The notes: generated by a model from the letters alone, not told the origin. A DNA stretch of 64,000 nt from Phytophthora quininea (GCA_011947345.1 JAAVTG010000845.1:434001-498000); one strand, 5' to 3'. Shown: positions 33,693 to 44,708, counted from the stretch's first letter. Made by a program: numbers and translations.

Positions 33693-34288
33693 TTAATATT
33701 TATGAGGCACTAAGATGTATACGCGCGCGGGCCCTCCAAAGACCCGCGCTGCCAGATGAGCGTCTCCATCCTCGACGGGAACCCGTCCAGGATCTCCCAC
33801 TGGTCGTCCTCGTCGACCTTGTCCACGACCTTGCCGTTCGACTTGGAGCTGCGGTGGATGTCCACTGCGAGCAGGGCGGTGCGATGGTAGATCTTCAGCC
33901 GGTTGCGCTTGGCGGGGTCGGTCTCGGGCCACGACAGTCCCTCGACGCTAGGCAGGTAGAGCGTCTCCGGTAGCACGTTGTTCAAGATGCCGACCAGCGA
34001 CGTCATCACGTCCGTGGCCCCGTTTGGAACGGAATCTCCAGGTTGGCTTGCCCGTAGCCCTCGCGCATGTTAAAGTACCGGATGCCGTGCTTGATGCTGG
34101 GCTTGACGCTAAAGTACTCGCAGTCGGTCCTGGCGCAGAGCTTGTCGGCGGCTGCGATGAGCCCCTTGACGTCCTGCTCCTTGGCCCCGCGGAAAACAGC
34201 AGCCGTCTTCCCGCCGTCGCACCACGGTCCTCTGTGCGTCACCGTGCTGTTCGCGTCGCTGGCATTCGCGGACTTGCTACTGCTATTG
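33693..34288 (-). pseudogene. Truncated 3' copy of the glycosyltransferase
   Basis: Corresponds to the last approximately 200 codons of the gene at 29367-31075, ending in the same HKY-stop. It lacks the signal-anchor and the DXD catalytic region, so it cannot make an active enzyme. A one-base shift near 34010 differs from the parent. Confidence 0.85.
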
Positions 34289-34437
34289 AAGGCTGCGGCG
34301 TTGCTGTACTAATCTTGCAATTTGTAGCAAAATGTGAGACGCGCGCTAGCTTGATATTTGTAAGGCGGTCTGTGCGGCTGCGTGCGACCGCTCAGTCTTC
34401 GACGTTTGTTTAGCACCCTGTGGTTTGTCTGGAAGCG

Positions 34438-34647
34438 ATGAGCGGTGGCGGCGAGTATCCGTACCCCAAGTACACGTGGTCCCCTGCGGGCGGCTGGTGG
34501 GCCAAGACCAAGAACTGGCAGCGCAAGACGGGCGTGGCGCTCGTGGTGATGGCCGCCGTGCTGTCCCCCGTCGTGCTCTACTCGGGCACCAACCACGTCA
34601 AGTTCCCGGCCGAGGAGCGTCGCAAGCTGCCGAGCCAGTATCACTAA
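34438..34647 (+). CDS. Small single-pass membrane protein, 69 aa
   Basis: ATG 34438 starts MSGGGEYPYPKYTWSPAGGWW, followed by a basic stretch and one hydrophobic helix (VALVVMAAVLSPVVLYSG, about residues 33-50), with a polar tail ending in PSQYH. The YPK..SPAGGWW start recalls a small plant mitochondrial complex I-associated protein (At1g67350 type). This resemblance is from memory and unverified. The basic segment before a single helix would suit an inner-membrane accessory subunit. The frame is intact. Confidence 0.7.
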   Translation: MSGGGEYPYPKYTWSPAGGWWAKTKNWQRKTGVALVVMAAVLSPVVLYSGTNHVKFPAEERRKLPSQYH

Positions 34648-34812
34648 AGCGAGGGAGGTTCGACGATCTGAGATTATATGGAGACGCAGCAGAACCCCAG
34701 TGACCAAGGACCGAGAAATAAAGGACCAGCCTGAGAGTCAACTTTGCTCGTGCTTTCTGTTTGATAGGGGACTCATGGTTTCATTACTTAGTTAGAACGC
34801 AGTGGACGAGGA

Positions 34813-36914
34813 TTAGAATTCGTGGTGGTCGGCGCCGTGGGCGATGGGGGACAGAGAGGAAGCCGCTTCCGTCGGCGGCGCGGCGTTGTTGGTGGGCAGC
34901 AGCTTTGGCAGCTTGAAGGTCCACGCGGACTTGGGCTTGGGCTTCTTGACGCGGTAGGCCGCGGACGACGTAGCGCCGCCTGCTTCTTCGTCCGACTCGT
35001 CGCCGCTGGACATGTAGCTGCTGTTTTCGGCCCGGCTGCGGCGCACTGCTCGAGTGGCCATTGCCCGGTTTCGAGTGCTCGCCGGGTGCGTGTTCGCTCC
35101 CTGGTTGCTTTCAGGGACTCGAGAGTCCTTGTCGGAGCGACGGTTGTCTGACGAGCGATTGTCGGAGTGACGGTTGTTCGATGGACGACGTTCTTCTACA
35201 CGGGTGTCCTCGACAGGGTCTTCATCTTCGACCTGTTCGTCGGACGGTTCCCCGCCAAGCTCTTGCAACGTGTTTTCCGTCGGAACCTCCCAGCTGGTGA
35301 CGCCGGTCTCGTGGGCGTAATAGTACGACCCGGGGAACCCGCGACTCTCGTGTTTGGTCCATCCCGTAGGGAGATTTTCGTCGGTCTCCCCGCCCGAACG
35401 ACGGTCGGAATCTAGCGACGCCGTGTCTTCCTCCGACTCGCGGTCTTTTGCTGCGGCTGCTCGGTTTTTCTGCAATGCCGCAACAAACTTTCGGACGGAG
35501 GCGTTCGCCTGTGTTGCCGGGCTCGTGTCCGCTGCTGTCGTCATGCTGCGACCCGTGCGCGGTGCATTGTGGTCTCTGTTGGGCCTCGAGTCGGTTTCCT
35601 CGGAGCTGTCGCGCTCGGGGACGGACGGCTGCGTCGGACTCTCTTTCTTCTTCGCATTCCACTTGGCAACCACAGCCTGGACGTCAGACACGTTCTTTTC
35701 GCGAGCGGAAGGGAGAGGGTCACGGGGCTTGTGCGCTCTCCTCCTCACGGGCGGGGACTCCTCCTCCTCGAACTCTTCCACGCGCTCATTGTCGTACCTC
35801 GACACCGCTCGTTGCAGCACCTGTGTAAAGCCCCGGTTGCGTCGGGAGCTCCTCGTCGTTCCTGCAATCAGCTTCTGGTCCTTTTCGGCATTCGCCTCCT
35901 TTAGCTTCGCGATCTGTTGCTGCTGCTGCTCCATCTTGGAGCTCATGTCGACCAAAACGTCTTCCATCGCCTCCAGCGTGGACAGCATGTCGAAGCTCTC
36001 GTCATCCGGGTCAAAGTCCTCATCCTGAGTGCTATCCGCGTTTCCCGACTCGAAGGCACGCATCTTTTGAAGCAGCGCATGCGCCTTTACACGCGAGGCA
36101 CGCTTCGAGTCGGCCTCCTTCCGCTGCGCTGCCTCGAGCTGCGTGACCTGGTATTCTGCGTCATGCAAGTGGTGCACCATCTCGAAGAACTGCTCGTCCT
36201 TCTTGAGACTGAAGCGGTGGTTGCGGATGGCGTCCATCCACTTTTCGGCGTCTTCCTCGTCGTCCGTGTCGAGATACAGCGGCCGCATCTTCGGCAAGTC
36301 TCCGTTGGCGTTGGGCTCGCTGTGGCTCTTGGGCAGCTTGCCGGACACTCGGAAGCAGTTGTCTCCACCCCCAATTGCTCGCTGCAGGCAGTCGGTGTTG
36401 CGCTTGATGTCTGTGAGGTACTCGAGGTCGATAATGCCGCGGGGCGTCTCGTCGTCCTTGCTGTTGTAGTAGAAGAGGTAGGTGAGCGGCTTGAGCACGA
36501 AGTAGTACTCGTTCCAGGCGCCGGGCTCGTTGTCGGCCTGTTTGCGGAGCATGCCGCTGCGTGTCGCTCGAGCGGTGACTGCCGGTGCGGCCCCTCGGCG
36601 TCGATCATGGAGAACCGGACGCGCGGCCGCTTCCTCTCCTTGCCGTGATGGCTGCCTCCGCGAGTGCTGCTACCTCTTCTCGAAGTGCTGGGCGGGCGGC
36701 TGCTGCCGCGGGGCTCCCTGGACCGGGAACGCAGCTCCGGATCGGGCCGACGCTCCCGGGACGGGGACCGCCGCGTCGGCGAGTGCGACGGCGCGCGGCG
36801 CGGGCGGCGCAGCGGCGGGTCCATCGACGGCGAGCGGGACGGCTCAGCGTGCCGTCGGGAGTGCGAGCGCGGCTGGCTGCGGTGGCGATGCGAGCGCTGG
36901 CTGGGCTCGGGCAT
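34813..36914 (-). CDS. PH and WW domain protein with an Arg/Ser-rich N-terminus
   Basis: From ATG 36914 on the minus strand, an Arg/Ser/Pro-rich region of about 120 residues precedes a PH domain. The PH start (GMLRKQADNEPGAWNEYYFVLK) runs through LTYLFYYNSKDD, PRGIIDLEYL and CFRVSG to DAEKWMDAIRNHRF. A coiled-coil follows (EAMEDVLVDMSSKMEQQQQQIAKLKEANAEKD). Then come a disordered acidic/basic region and a WW domain (LPTGWTKHESRGFPGSYYYAHETGVTSWEVP) near the C-terminus. PH domains bind phosphoinositides or proteins and WW domains bind proline motifs, so a signalling adaptor is likely. A one-base shift near 36548 separates the N-terminal region from the PH domain. Confidence 0.82.
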
Positions 36915-37051
36915 CGTCGTCTGCAGGGCAGTGCTCTATGAGATGTGAAGGAGGGTGGTGACGTCCAGCCTCGGCCGAGCAGCAACGGCGGCAGGTTGTG
37001 CACTGCAAGCCCACATGGCGAAAGGCGAGTAGGGGAGTCGAGATGCTGTCT

Positions 37052-37570
37052 CTACGCCCCCGACTCCGAGCTGCGCACGGCAGCAAAATGGCTGGCGCGT
37101 GCAAGCAGTGGCCACCAAATCCCGGCCCAGTTCTCGTCGACCAGGTCCGGCCGTCTGCAGACGTCGAGCTCACTTGAGGCGAGTCTCGACTGGCCCGGAA
37201 AACGCTCCGACATGGATCGATCCTGTCGCCACCGAAGGGTGTGCTTGCTGCGGGCGATCGATCCGCAGACGCTGGATGGCCATGGAGACGCCATCTGCAG
37301 GAGACGTGCCGCGAGCCCCCGCTGACGCCATGGTGGCTGACGCAGCGCGGCTCTAGCGGCCGGCGTCCGACGTAGCACTGGGCCATCGTCGTCTTGTGGG
37401 CCCTTGCTATCGCCACAGCTTGAGCTTCGCGCATTCCAGCCGGGGCGCTCCGGCTGGAATGTAGGAACGGGGCGTTGAAGCCGACGGCGCTTTACGCGTG
37501 GCGCTCCAGAGCCGAATTCGCAGCCCCCCGTCACAACACGTAGGCTTGCAAGCGACGACGAGGAATCCAT
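37052..37570 (-). CDS. Hypothetical basic protein
   Basis: Open frame from ATG 37570 (MDSSSSLASL), 172 codons, with a KRRRLQRP cluster that could be a nuclear signal, rich in Arg, Pro and Ser. No domain recognised. Overlapping frames on both strands are also open here because of high GC content, so the coding claim is weak. Confidence 0.25.
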   Translation of the reverse strand: MDSSSSLASLRVVTGGCEFGSGAPRVKRRRLQRPVPTFQPERPGWNARSSSCGDSKGPQDDDGPVLRRTPAARAALRQPPWRQRGLAARLLQMASPWPSSVCGSIARSKHTLRWRQDRSMSERFPGQSRLASSELDVCRRPDLVDENWAGIWWPLLARASHFAAVRSSESGA

Positions 37571-37732
37571 GTCGTCGAGTGAGGACCGTTCTTGCTGCAC
37601 GGCGACGCTGTGCCGGACTACTTGCGTCGTAAACTACTTGCCACGCTTGAAAGCCCCGCACGGCTCTAGGGGGATGACACCGTCAGTCCTTGGATGTCAG
37701 CGAAGCGAGACCACTTCTCCCCGACAAGTCCG

Positions 37733-37966
37733 TCACACTGGCTTCGCCACTTCCGTGGCTGGGGGAAATACCCGCACCTTTGGAGATTGACTTGCTTGTC
37801 GGGAGCATCTTTGGTACGCCTGTGCTTGCCGGGGGGTGGTAATGTCGCCCTTGGCGGCAGTGAGGTCCATGAAATCGTACGCGGATCGCAGTTTACGATC
37901 TGGGCTGGAGGCGACGGCGCACTGGAACGCGACGGCAAACAGTGTGAGCGTTGAGAGAACCTTCAT
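37733..37966 (-). CDS. Small secreted protein, candidate RxLR-type effector
   Basis: The 77-codon frame starts MKVLSTLTLFAVAFQCAVAS, a strong signal peptide with cleavage likely around residue 19-21. RKLR follows almost at once (residues 24-27), then AYDFMDLTAAKGD and a basic tail. An RxLR so close to the cleavage site is unusual; canonical ones lie further in. It may be a chance match, or a frame shift may have shortened the protein. No effector domain (WY) was seen. It lies alone between the hypothetical gene and the PHD gene. Confidence 0.5.
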   Translation of the reverse strand: MKVLSTLTLFAVAFQCAVASSPDRKLRSAYDFMDLTAAKGDITTPRQAQAYQRCSRQASQSPKVRVFPPATEVAKPV

Positions 37967-38361
37967 TATGAGTTGGTTTGCGAGGCGGGGGCAGTTGGGA
38001 AATGGGAAACACGGGAAAACATGAAGGAGAACAGCATCGGTACCCGAGCGCATATCAGTGTGAGCAAAATACGCACTTGTGAACTCGAAAAACATATTCG
38101 CAGACATTTGTCGGTACCAGCGATCCATGAAGCCACAGAATGGCGCCACCAGGCTGCAGGACGTTTTTGCTGTTTGAGGACACCGATTGCCATTTGTTTA
38201 CTGGCGGAGGCTACTCCCAAGGAATACTGTAGATGTGGCTGGTTTCGTCTCGGACAGGCAAACGAATACACATTTTTGAATGCCATGGTACAGCTGAAAG
38301 TATCGCGTCTCTTGTTTCCTAGATAATGTCGACCTATTGGTTTCAATTATCTTCCAGATCG
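37967..38361. other. Intergenic region
   Basis: Approximately 395 bp between the secreted-protein start and the PHD gene stop. No frame of note. It should contain the promoter of the secreted-protein gene. Confidence 0.4.
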
Positions 38362-39955
38362 TCACGATGGAGGTGCGAATCGACGAGGCTTTGGTCGCCA
38401 GTCCATTGTCCCCTGCGCCAGCGGGCGGACAAGTTTCACGACAGGTCCGTCGACGAGGTTTTCCTCGTCTGGGAGATACAAGACAGTCGTGTTGTCGACA
38501 CTGAGCTCCGCCCACAGCTTTTGTCCGGAAGCCACGACCTGCACGAGATGCATCTTCTTTTCTCGGTCGTACTGGAGAATGCGCGCACGCTGCCACTCGT
38601 TCTGCTCCAAGTAATCCACGATAGCCCCCACCACCCTCTTGCCGTGAGGGAACTTGGGCAACCCCACTTGTTTTTCGGGTGTGCTCGAAGGCTGCGGATA
38701 CGCCATGGGTCGCTGCGTGTTCATGCCCTGAAAAACCATCGCTGGCGGAGCATACGCATTCGCAGTAATCTTGGCGCCTGCAAACGTTTTTCGAGTGAGA
38801 TCTGAGGAGATGGCCGTGGCTAGAGTGGATACCGTAACATACGGAGGTGGGCCATAATGGAGTATGGCTGTGGCACCAAGCAGCTTCTGCTTGCAATGCA
38901 AGTATGGGGTTGACTCGAGGATGAATGCAAACCGGTCTGCATCTGTGTAGTGAGGCTCATCGATCCCCCGCGTCAAAGTCTTCATCAACAGAATACTCGC
39001 TCATAATTTCTTCCACGAGATCTTCATCACTGATCCATCGCTTGGCTCCAGGAATGCGCGAGGTGGGCAGATGCTTCTCACAGAAGACGCCGAGCAAGTT
39101 GCCTTCGTTGCCAATCATCAGACCCGCGTCTGCTGCACACTGCGGATGCACGCCGACATTGCAGCCTTCCTGCTCACAGATGATCGAGGCGCCTCCTCGC
39201 TTGCGGCAGGCAGCGCACAAGTACCGGAACCGACTGTTCTCGATCTCTTCAAAGCCATCCACAGGCTCCATGGTCGGAACGTCTCGCATCACGAGCTCCG
39301 GGATGGCCAACGCGCAGATCACATGGACCCACTTTTGCTCCTCATTGCCGTTGGCATTCGCCGGCATCGTCAGGGGCTTCAATGCGCCCCCGTTCTGCAT
39401 ACAAACGGCGCACATGAGCTGCTTGCCCAGCAGACACGACGGGCAGCGCCATGGGCCGTCGTTCTGCTCTCGCAGTACCACACCAAAGCATTCTTCGTGC
39501 ACGCGCACCGGACACGAGTCGTTGCCGCAGAACAGCACGCGGCCACAGGACCAGAGCCCCTCGCAGATGCTGCAGTTCTCCTTGGGCACAAAGTGCGGCA
39601 CGTAGCAGTCGTCCACGTACTGCCGCAGCTGCCGCAGCAGTTCGTCGTCGGCCGTGTCGAGTCGGAAGCCGCACTGCAGCTGGATGGGCTCGCTGCCTTC
39701 GGCACTGGGCAGCGGCTGGTGCTGCGCCTCCCACGGCAGCACGCGCTGGCCACTGGCCAAAGTCTGGCGCATCTCCAGCACTTTGACGAAGTTGCGGACG
39801 ATCAGCAGCACGCCCGGCAGGTCGGGCGGCGCCAGGTTGGAGATGTCCACGGCTAGCTGGCGGCGCTGGTCCCATGTCGGGTGCGTCGGGAACGCGTGGT
39901 TCGCGGCGGAAGGCGCGGCGTCCGAGTCGCCCTCGAACAGCTCGTCGTCGGCCAT
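38362..39955 (-). CDS. PHD-zinc knuckle-ePHD chromatin protein (JADE/BRPF-like)
   Basis: ATG 39955 (MADDELFEGDSDAAP). The N-terminal region (WDQRRQLAVDISNLAPPDLPGVLLIV) resembles a NET domain. A PHD finger follows: CSICEGLWSCGRVLFC, CPVRVHEECFGV, WRCPSC. Then comes a knuckle (CAVCMQNGGALKPL), and an extended PHD with WVHVICALAIPE and YLCAACRKRGGASIICEQEGCNVGVHPQCAADAG. This PZP module binds histone H3 and DNA in JADE, BRPF and related proteins. After a one-base shift in a G run near 38972, the C-terminal part continues (DADRFAFILESTPYL) and ends with a Tudor-like segment (GKRVVGAIVDYLEQNEWQRARILQYD). Total about 530 aa. It probably works in a histone acetyltransferase complex. Confidence 0.85.
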
Positions 39956-40325
39956 TTGGGATAAGAGCGACGGGCGCAGTAGCGTCTGCGTCTCGCGCGA
40001 CCGACAAAAAGTCAGTTTTTCTATACTGAGCGTAAGTGAAGGGATAGAGACCTCGCCAACTGCGCACTCGGCAAATATCCGCAAGGACAACAGACGCAGC
40101 TCTTCTCGGTCTCGGGGGCGGAAGAACAGCTTTGGCGTCCGCACGCAGGACGACTCGACGATAAAAGGGGCGACCCACTTGCGACGGCACCGGAGGATCG
40201 CGGCGTCGTGTATCGCTGCGCCGGCCAGACAGCCACTCGCCAACTCACTTCGCGCAGGGCACCTCTCTGCTCGTCTTATACTAGTATCTCTCCCGTCTAG
40301 AGACAGGAACAGGAATCCCTAGACC
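39956..40325. promoter_or_regulatory. Divergent promoter region, PHD gene / AGC kinase
   Basis: The 370 bp between two start codons facing away from each other must contain both promoters. No clear TATA box. A long open frame crosses it on the minus strand but is not needed by either gene. Confidence 0.45.
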
Positions 40326-41468
40326 ATGAGCTCCCCGGACGAACCGCCTGCGTCCGACGGCGCGCTGGCGAAGGAGCTGAACGCGCTCGTGGAGAGCACC
40401 AACTTCGACGACAAGATCTGCCTCGAGGACTTTACGCTCATCCGCGTGATCGGCAAGGGCTCGTTCGGCAAGGTGACGCTGGTGCGCAAGAAGAACAACA
40501 GCAAGATCTTCGCCATGAAGATCCTGACCAAGTCGCACCTGCTCAAGCGCAAGCAGGTCGAGCACACCAAGACGGAGCGCCGCGTGCTGAGCGTGGCCAG
40601 CCACCCGTTCATCGTGGGGCTGCACTACGCTTTCCAGACCGAGGCCAAGCTCTACTTTGTACTGGACTACTGCCCCGGAGGAGAACTCTTCTTCCACCTG
40701 TCCAGAATGGGCAAGTTCGACGAGGAGATGGCGCGCTTCTACGCCGCTGAGCTAGTGGTGGCACTCGAGCACCTGCACTCTCTCGGTGTCGTCTACCGAG
40801 ACCTTAAGCCGGAGAACATTCTGCTGGACGAGATGGGACACATCAAGCTCGCCGACTTTGGGCTGGCCAAGGACGAAGTCACAGAGATCGGCAGCGGTGC
40901 CACGTCGCTCTGTGGCACACCCGAGTACTTGGCGCCCGAAGTGCTGGCACGCAAGGGACACGGCACTGCTGTGGACTGGTGGGGACTTGGCATGGTATTG
41001 TACGAGATGCTGACAGGTCTGCCGCCGTGGTACACGCGCAATCGCCAGGAGCTGTTCGCGCGCATCCGCGAGGCGCCGCTGGAGGTGCCCAGCTACTTGA
41101 GTCGGGACGCAGCGTCTTTGATCCAGCTACTGCTGCACCGAGAACCGGAGAAGCGTCTCGGTAGTCGTGGCGCAGGGGACGTCAAGGCTCACCGCTTCTT
41201 CCGCACTGTGGACTGGGACGGCTTGCTCTGGGCTGAGCCACCTTTCAAGCCGTCCGACCCGCAGTCGAAGGAGGAAGGCGATACGTCCAACTTTGACAAG
41301 GAGTTCACGGAGCTGCCAGTGAGCGGCACGCCGCTCAGTAAATCTGCCAACGGTTCAGGGCTGCCCAAGAGCATGTTCACAGGGTTCACGTACGAGGCGC
41401 CGACGCTGTCGTACGGCTCCAACACATCTCAATCCAAGGTGGACGTGTCCTCGACCCCGTATATTTAG
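40326..41468 (+). CDS. AGC-family serine/threonine kinase (Akt/S6K/SGK-like)
   Basis: Intact 380-aa frame. Kinase domain about 36-292: glycine loop GKGSFGKV (43-50), catalytic Lys65, YRDLKPEN (157-164), DFG (177-179) and activation loop TSLCGTPEYLAPE (T193 or S194 as the PDK1-type site). The AGC C-terminal tail follows, with a turn-motif-like GTPLS (Thr335) and a hydrophobic motif FTGFTY (351-356). There is no PH or PX domain before the kinase, only about 35 residues, so it is shorter than Akt. It probably acts downstream of PDK1/TOR-type kinases. No intron. Confidence 0.93.
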   Translation: MSSPDEPPASDGALAKELNALVESTNFDDKICLEDFTLIRVIGKGSFGKVTLVRKKNNSKIFAMKILTKSHLLKRKQVEHTKTERRVLSVASHPFIVGLHYAFQTEAKLYFVLDYCPGGELFFHLSRMGKFDEEMARFYAAELVVALEHLHSLGVVYRDLKPENILLDEMGHIKLADFGLAKDEVTEIGSGATSLCGTPEYLAPEVLARKGHGTAVDWWGLGMVLYEMLTGLPPWYTRNRQELFARIREAPLEVPSYLSRDAASLIQLLLHREPEKRLGSRGAGDVKAHRFFRTVDWDGLLWAEPPFKPSDPQSKEEGDTSNFDKEFTELPVSGTPLSKSANGSGLPKSMFTGFTYEAPTLSYGSNTSQSKVDVSSTPYI

Positions 41469-41860
41469 ACAGGCTTGGTGACGAGCTTTTGCTGCCTCCG
41501 GGTCGTGCGGACTACGGATTCCCTGCGAGGCGTTGTACTGAGGACACGCAGTTGTGCACACCAACCAGCCAACCGGACCACGCGGCGAGCGAAGCTGCGG
41601 ATGAAGTTTCCAGACATGTAGCAGGCTGGTGCGTTTTTGGATTGGGCTTCTTGGCGCGAGCTTCGTGGAGTTTGCGGACGCGCCCTGTTAGAAGACTATG
41701 TAGGATGTCCCCCTTTTTAATGAATAGAGCGTTAGATATGCAAGTGACGCACTGCATGGCATGGAGACCGAGGAATACCAAGACCACATTGCTAGTCGAG
41801 TTCGTCTCCATGATGCTCGTGACGCCGTCTGATTGGCCAGTTCGCCATTTGTTGCCGTAA
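41469..41860. promoter_or_regulatory. Spacer between AGC kinase and TOP3, with reversed CCAAT box
   Basis: About 390 bp, same-strand neighbours. GATTGG (reverse CCAAT) at 41831-41836 sits about 25 bp before the TOP3 ATG. No gene seen in the stretch. Confidence 0.35.
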
Positions 41861-44708
41861 ATGAAAGTGCTGAATGTGGCGGAGAAGCCGTCTGTAGCCA
41901 AGGAGATCGCTGGCATCCTGAGCTCCGGCAGCGCCCAGCGGGTGCGTCTACATACACATCTCTCTCCTGCTCTGCTCTGTGTCTGAGCTCTCTGTTGCAG
42001 CGCGCCGGCTTCTCCAAGTACAATGCGCTCTTTGAGTTCCCGTACGAGCTGCGTGGGCAACGGGTTCAGATGATCGTAACGTCCGTCACAGGCCACCTCA
42101 TGGAGCTGGACTTTGACGCCAACTACAGAGGCTGGCACTCGTGCGACCCGGCGGCGCTCTTCACGGCTCCCGTGGCTAAGAGAGTCCGCAGCGACGACAC
42201 CCACAAGAAGATCGAGAAGACGCTCAAGCAACAAGCAAGACTGAGCCAAGTACAGCTGCAACTGCAGACACAGCAAAGAGATATTGGTGGGAAAGAGCTG
42301 ACTTGTTGTTTGCAATGTGTCGATGCAGTGGCTGGTGCTGTGGCTCGATTGCGATCGGGAAGGCGAGAACATCGCCTACGAGGTCAAGAGCATCTGCGAG
42401 AAAGCCAACAGCCGCCTGCGCGTGTTTCGCGCGAGATTCTCGGCGCTGATCCCACGAGATATTGTCCATGCAGTGCAAAACTTGTCCGTGCCGAACGAGA
42501 AGCTGTCGCTGGCATGTGACGCGCGCTCGGAGATCGACTTGCGGATTGGTGCAGCGTTCACAAGATTCCAGACGATGCGGCTTCAGAGCAGGTTTCCTGC
42601 GCTAAATAAGGAGAAGGGAGTGATCAGCTATGGACCTTGCCAGTTCCCGACGCTGGGCTTTGTGGTGGAACGCTTTCTGAAGATCCAGAACTTTGAGCGA
42701 GAAGCGTTTTACTTCGTCAGCGTCACGCACAAGCAGGCCAACCAACCAGATGCACCAACCACCACGTTCACGTGGAGGCGGGGGCGGCTATATGACCGCA
42801 TGGCATGCTTGTGCATTTATGAATGTCTCGTGGAAAGCCAAACGGCTCAGATAGACTCCATAGACAAACGTCCTTCTTGGAAGCGCAAACCGCTGCCTCT
42901 CACCACAGTGGAGCTCCAAAGAGAGCGTCGCGATGGTTGCGGATTTCATCTGAAGCAACGATGAAGGCGGCCGAGAGTTTGTACAATAAGGGCTTCATTA
43001 GCTACCCACGTACTGAGACCAGCAAATTCAAAGATGGCACGGACCTCATGGCTTTAGTTCGGCTGCATGAAAATCACCCACAATGGGGGAGCTATGTGAC
43101 GCAAAAACTGCTTGACGGAGGAAAATTTGAAGCCCCTCGTCATGGAAATTCCGACGACCAAGCACACCCTCCGATTCATCCCACAAAAGCATTGATTTGA
43201 GCAAGCTCACCGATCCGATCGAAAAGAAAGTGTACGAGCTCGTGGCGCTTCATTTCTTGGCTGGCTGCAGTCGAGATGCTAAGGGTAGCCAGACGAATGT
43301 GTCGATGAGTATGATGAGTGAGGGCTTCACGGCGTCAGGCCTGATGGTGGAAGAGCGAAATTACCTGGACATTTACAAGTATGAGGCGTGGAATACGTCC
43401 GCTATCCCAGTTTACCAGCAGGGCGAGGTCTTTCAGCCGTCAGAGGTGGTGATGCAGCCTGGAGAAACTGCGCCACCGCCGCTGCTGACTGAGGCTGATT
43501 TGATCGCAAAGATGGATTCAAATGGTATCGGCACCGATGCGACGATTGCTGAGCACATCAAGACCATTCTCAAGCGCGAGTATGCTATTAAAGTCAACAA
43601 CGATACGCAGTTCAAGCCTACGACGCTGGGTGTAGCTCTGGTTCTTTCGTACGAGCACATGGGACTGGAACTAGCGAAGCCAGTTCTTCGAGCTGCTGTA
43701 AGTCTGTTGACAAGTTTCCTGGTTTCCTGGTTTCCTGCTGACCGACTTGTTTAGATGGAGAATGACTGTAAAGCCATTTCACTGGGCCAGAAGGATATCA
43801 AGCAAGTGGTTCTATCTTGCATGGAGCAGGTATGACTGTCTGTCTGATCAATAGTCCTGAGCACGCTAGTTACTGACTTACTCGTTCTCTTTCAGATGAA
43901 GGCAATATTTATGGAAGTGACACGAAGTGCAAACATCCTCGACCAAACGTTTTCGGACCAATTCGGGCAACCAATGCAAACTTCCGGAGACAGAGAACCT
44001 CGTGCAGCGATTCCAACACCACGAACTGTCAGATCGGAGAACAGCGCAGGGATTTCGAGGCAAGAGGCTGGCTCAACAACCGACACGGACGTTTCGCGAC
44101 AACGCCAACGCCGTCAGGCTCCTCCGAGACCAATTACGACTCCTCCACCACCTCCTCAACGGCAAACTCGGTCATCTCCAGTTGGAAGTGGCGATTTGAC
44201 ATCAGAGATCCCGCGATGCGATGACCATGGCCTGCCTTGCGTCGAGCGAGAGGTCAATCGCGATGGCCCAAACAAGGGGCGCATGTTCTACTCCTGCCAG
44301 CTTCCTCAACCAGAGCGGTGCAATTTCTTCGCTTGGGTGTCCGATTCCAATCCCGGAATTGGGCCCGTGATCAAATGCGCAGGACACAACGAACCCTGCG
44401 TTGAAAGAACTGTGCGGAAGGAGGGCCCCAACAAAGGCAGGGAGTTCTACGCCTGTCGACGGGCGCAGACCGACAGCTGTGGCTTTTTCGAGTGGAAGGA
44501 CGAGACGCAGCCTCAGCGCCGAAGGCCACCAGCCACTTCAAGACCCCCGTCGGGACTTGCCAGCGGTTCTAATGAGACTCCGACCTGCGCATGTGGCCTT
44601 CCTGGCAAACTGTTGACGTGCCGCAATGGAACGAACGCAGGCCGGACCTTTACAAGTGTCCAAACCCGCAAGGAAGTCAGTGCGATTTCTTCCAGTGGGG
44701 GCCTAACA
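41861..44708 (+). CDS. TOP3: DNA topoisomerase III (type IA) with C-terminal GRF zinc fingers
   Basis: Topoisomerase III relaxes and decatenates DNA by transient single-strand breaks, usually with a RecQ helicase and RMI1. ATG 41861 gives KVLNVAEKPSVAKEIAGIL (Toprim start). Introns lie at 41942-42000 and 42250-42328. LVLWLDCDREGENIAYEV is the Toprim DxDxE part. Downstream come ACDARSEIDLRIGAAFTR and YGPCQFPTLGFVVERF, and then, after a one-base shift near 42914, YNKGFISYPRTETSKF with the catalytic Tyr. IGTDATIAEHIKTI and two further short introns (about 43697-43754 and 43831-43894) follow. The C-terminus has a Pro-rich linker and GRF fingers: CDDHGLPCVEREVN...GPNKGRMFYSC, CAGHNEPCVERTV...GREFYAC, and a third (CACGLPGKLLTC) broken by a shift near 44645. 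A shift near 43195 also exists. The exact stop is uncertain. Confidence 0.92.

Larger units (their letters stand above)
32474..34288 (-). repeat. Right arm of the 1.8-kb palindrome
   Basis: Reverse complement of 30481-32292. The outer break at 34288 falls inside the duplicated glycosyltransferase coding sequence, so this arm carries only a 3' fragment of that gene. Beyond 34288 the sequence is unique. Confidence 0.92.

Noticed and set aside
36087..36914. Separate Arg/Ser-rich gene upstream of the PH domain
   Set aside because: The frame leads straight to the PH domain start with a single-base shift, so one PH-WW protein is simpler than two genes.
39342..40190. Long minus-strand frame overlapping the PHD gene start
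   Set aside because: It is an alternative frame of the same GC-rich exon; the PHD and ePHD cysteine patterns are in the other frame.
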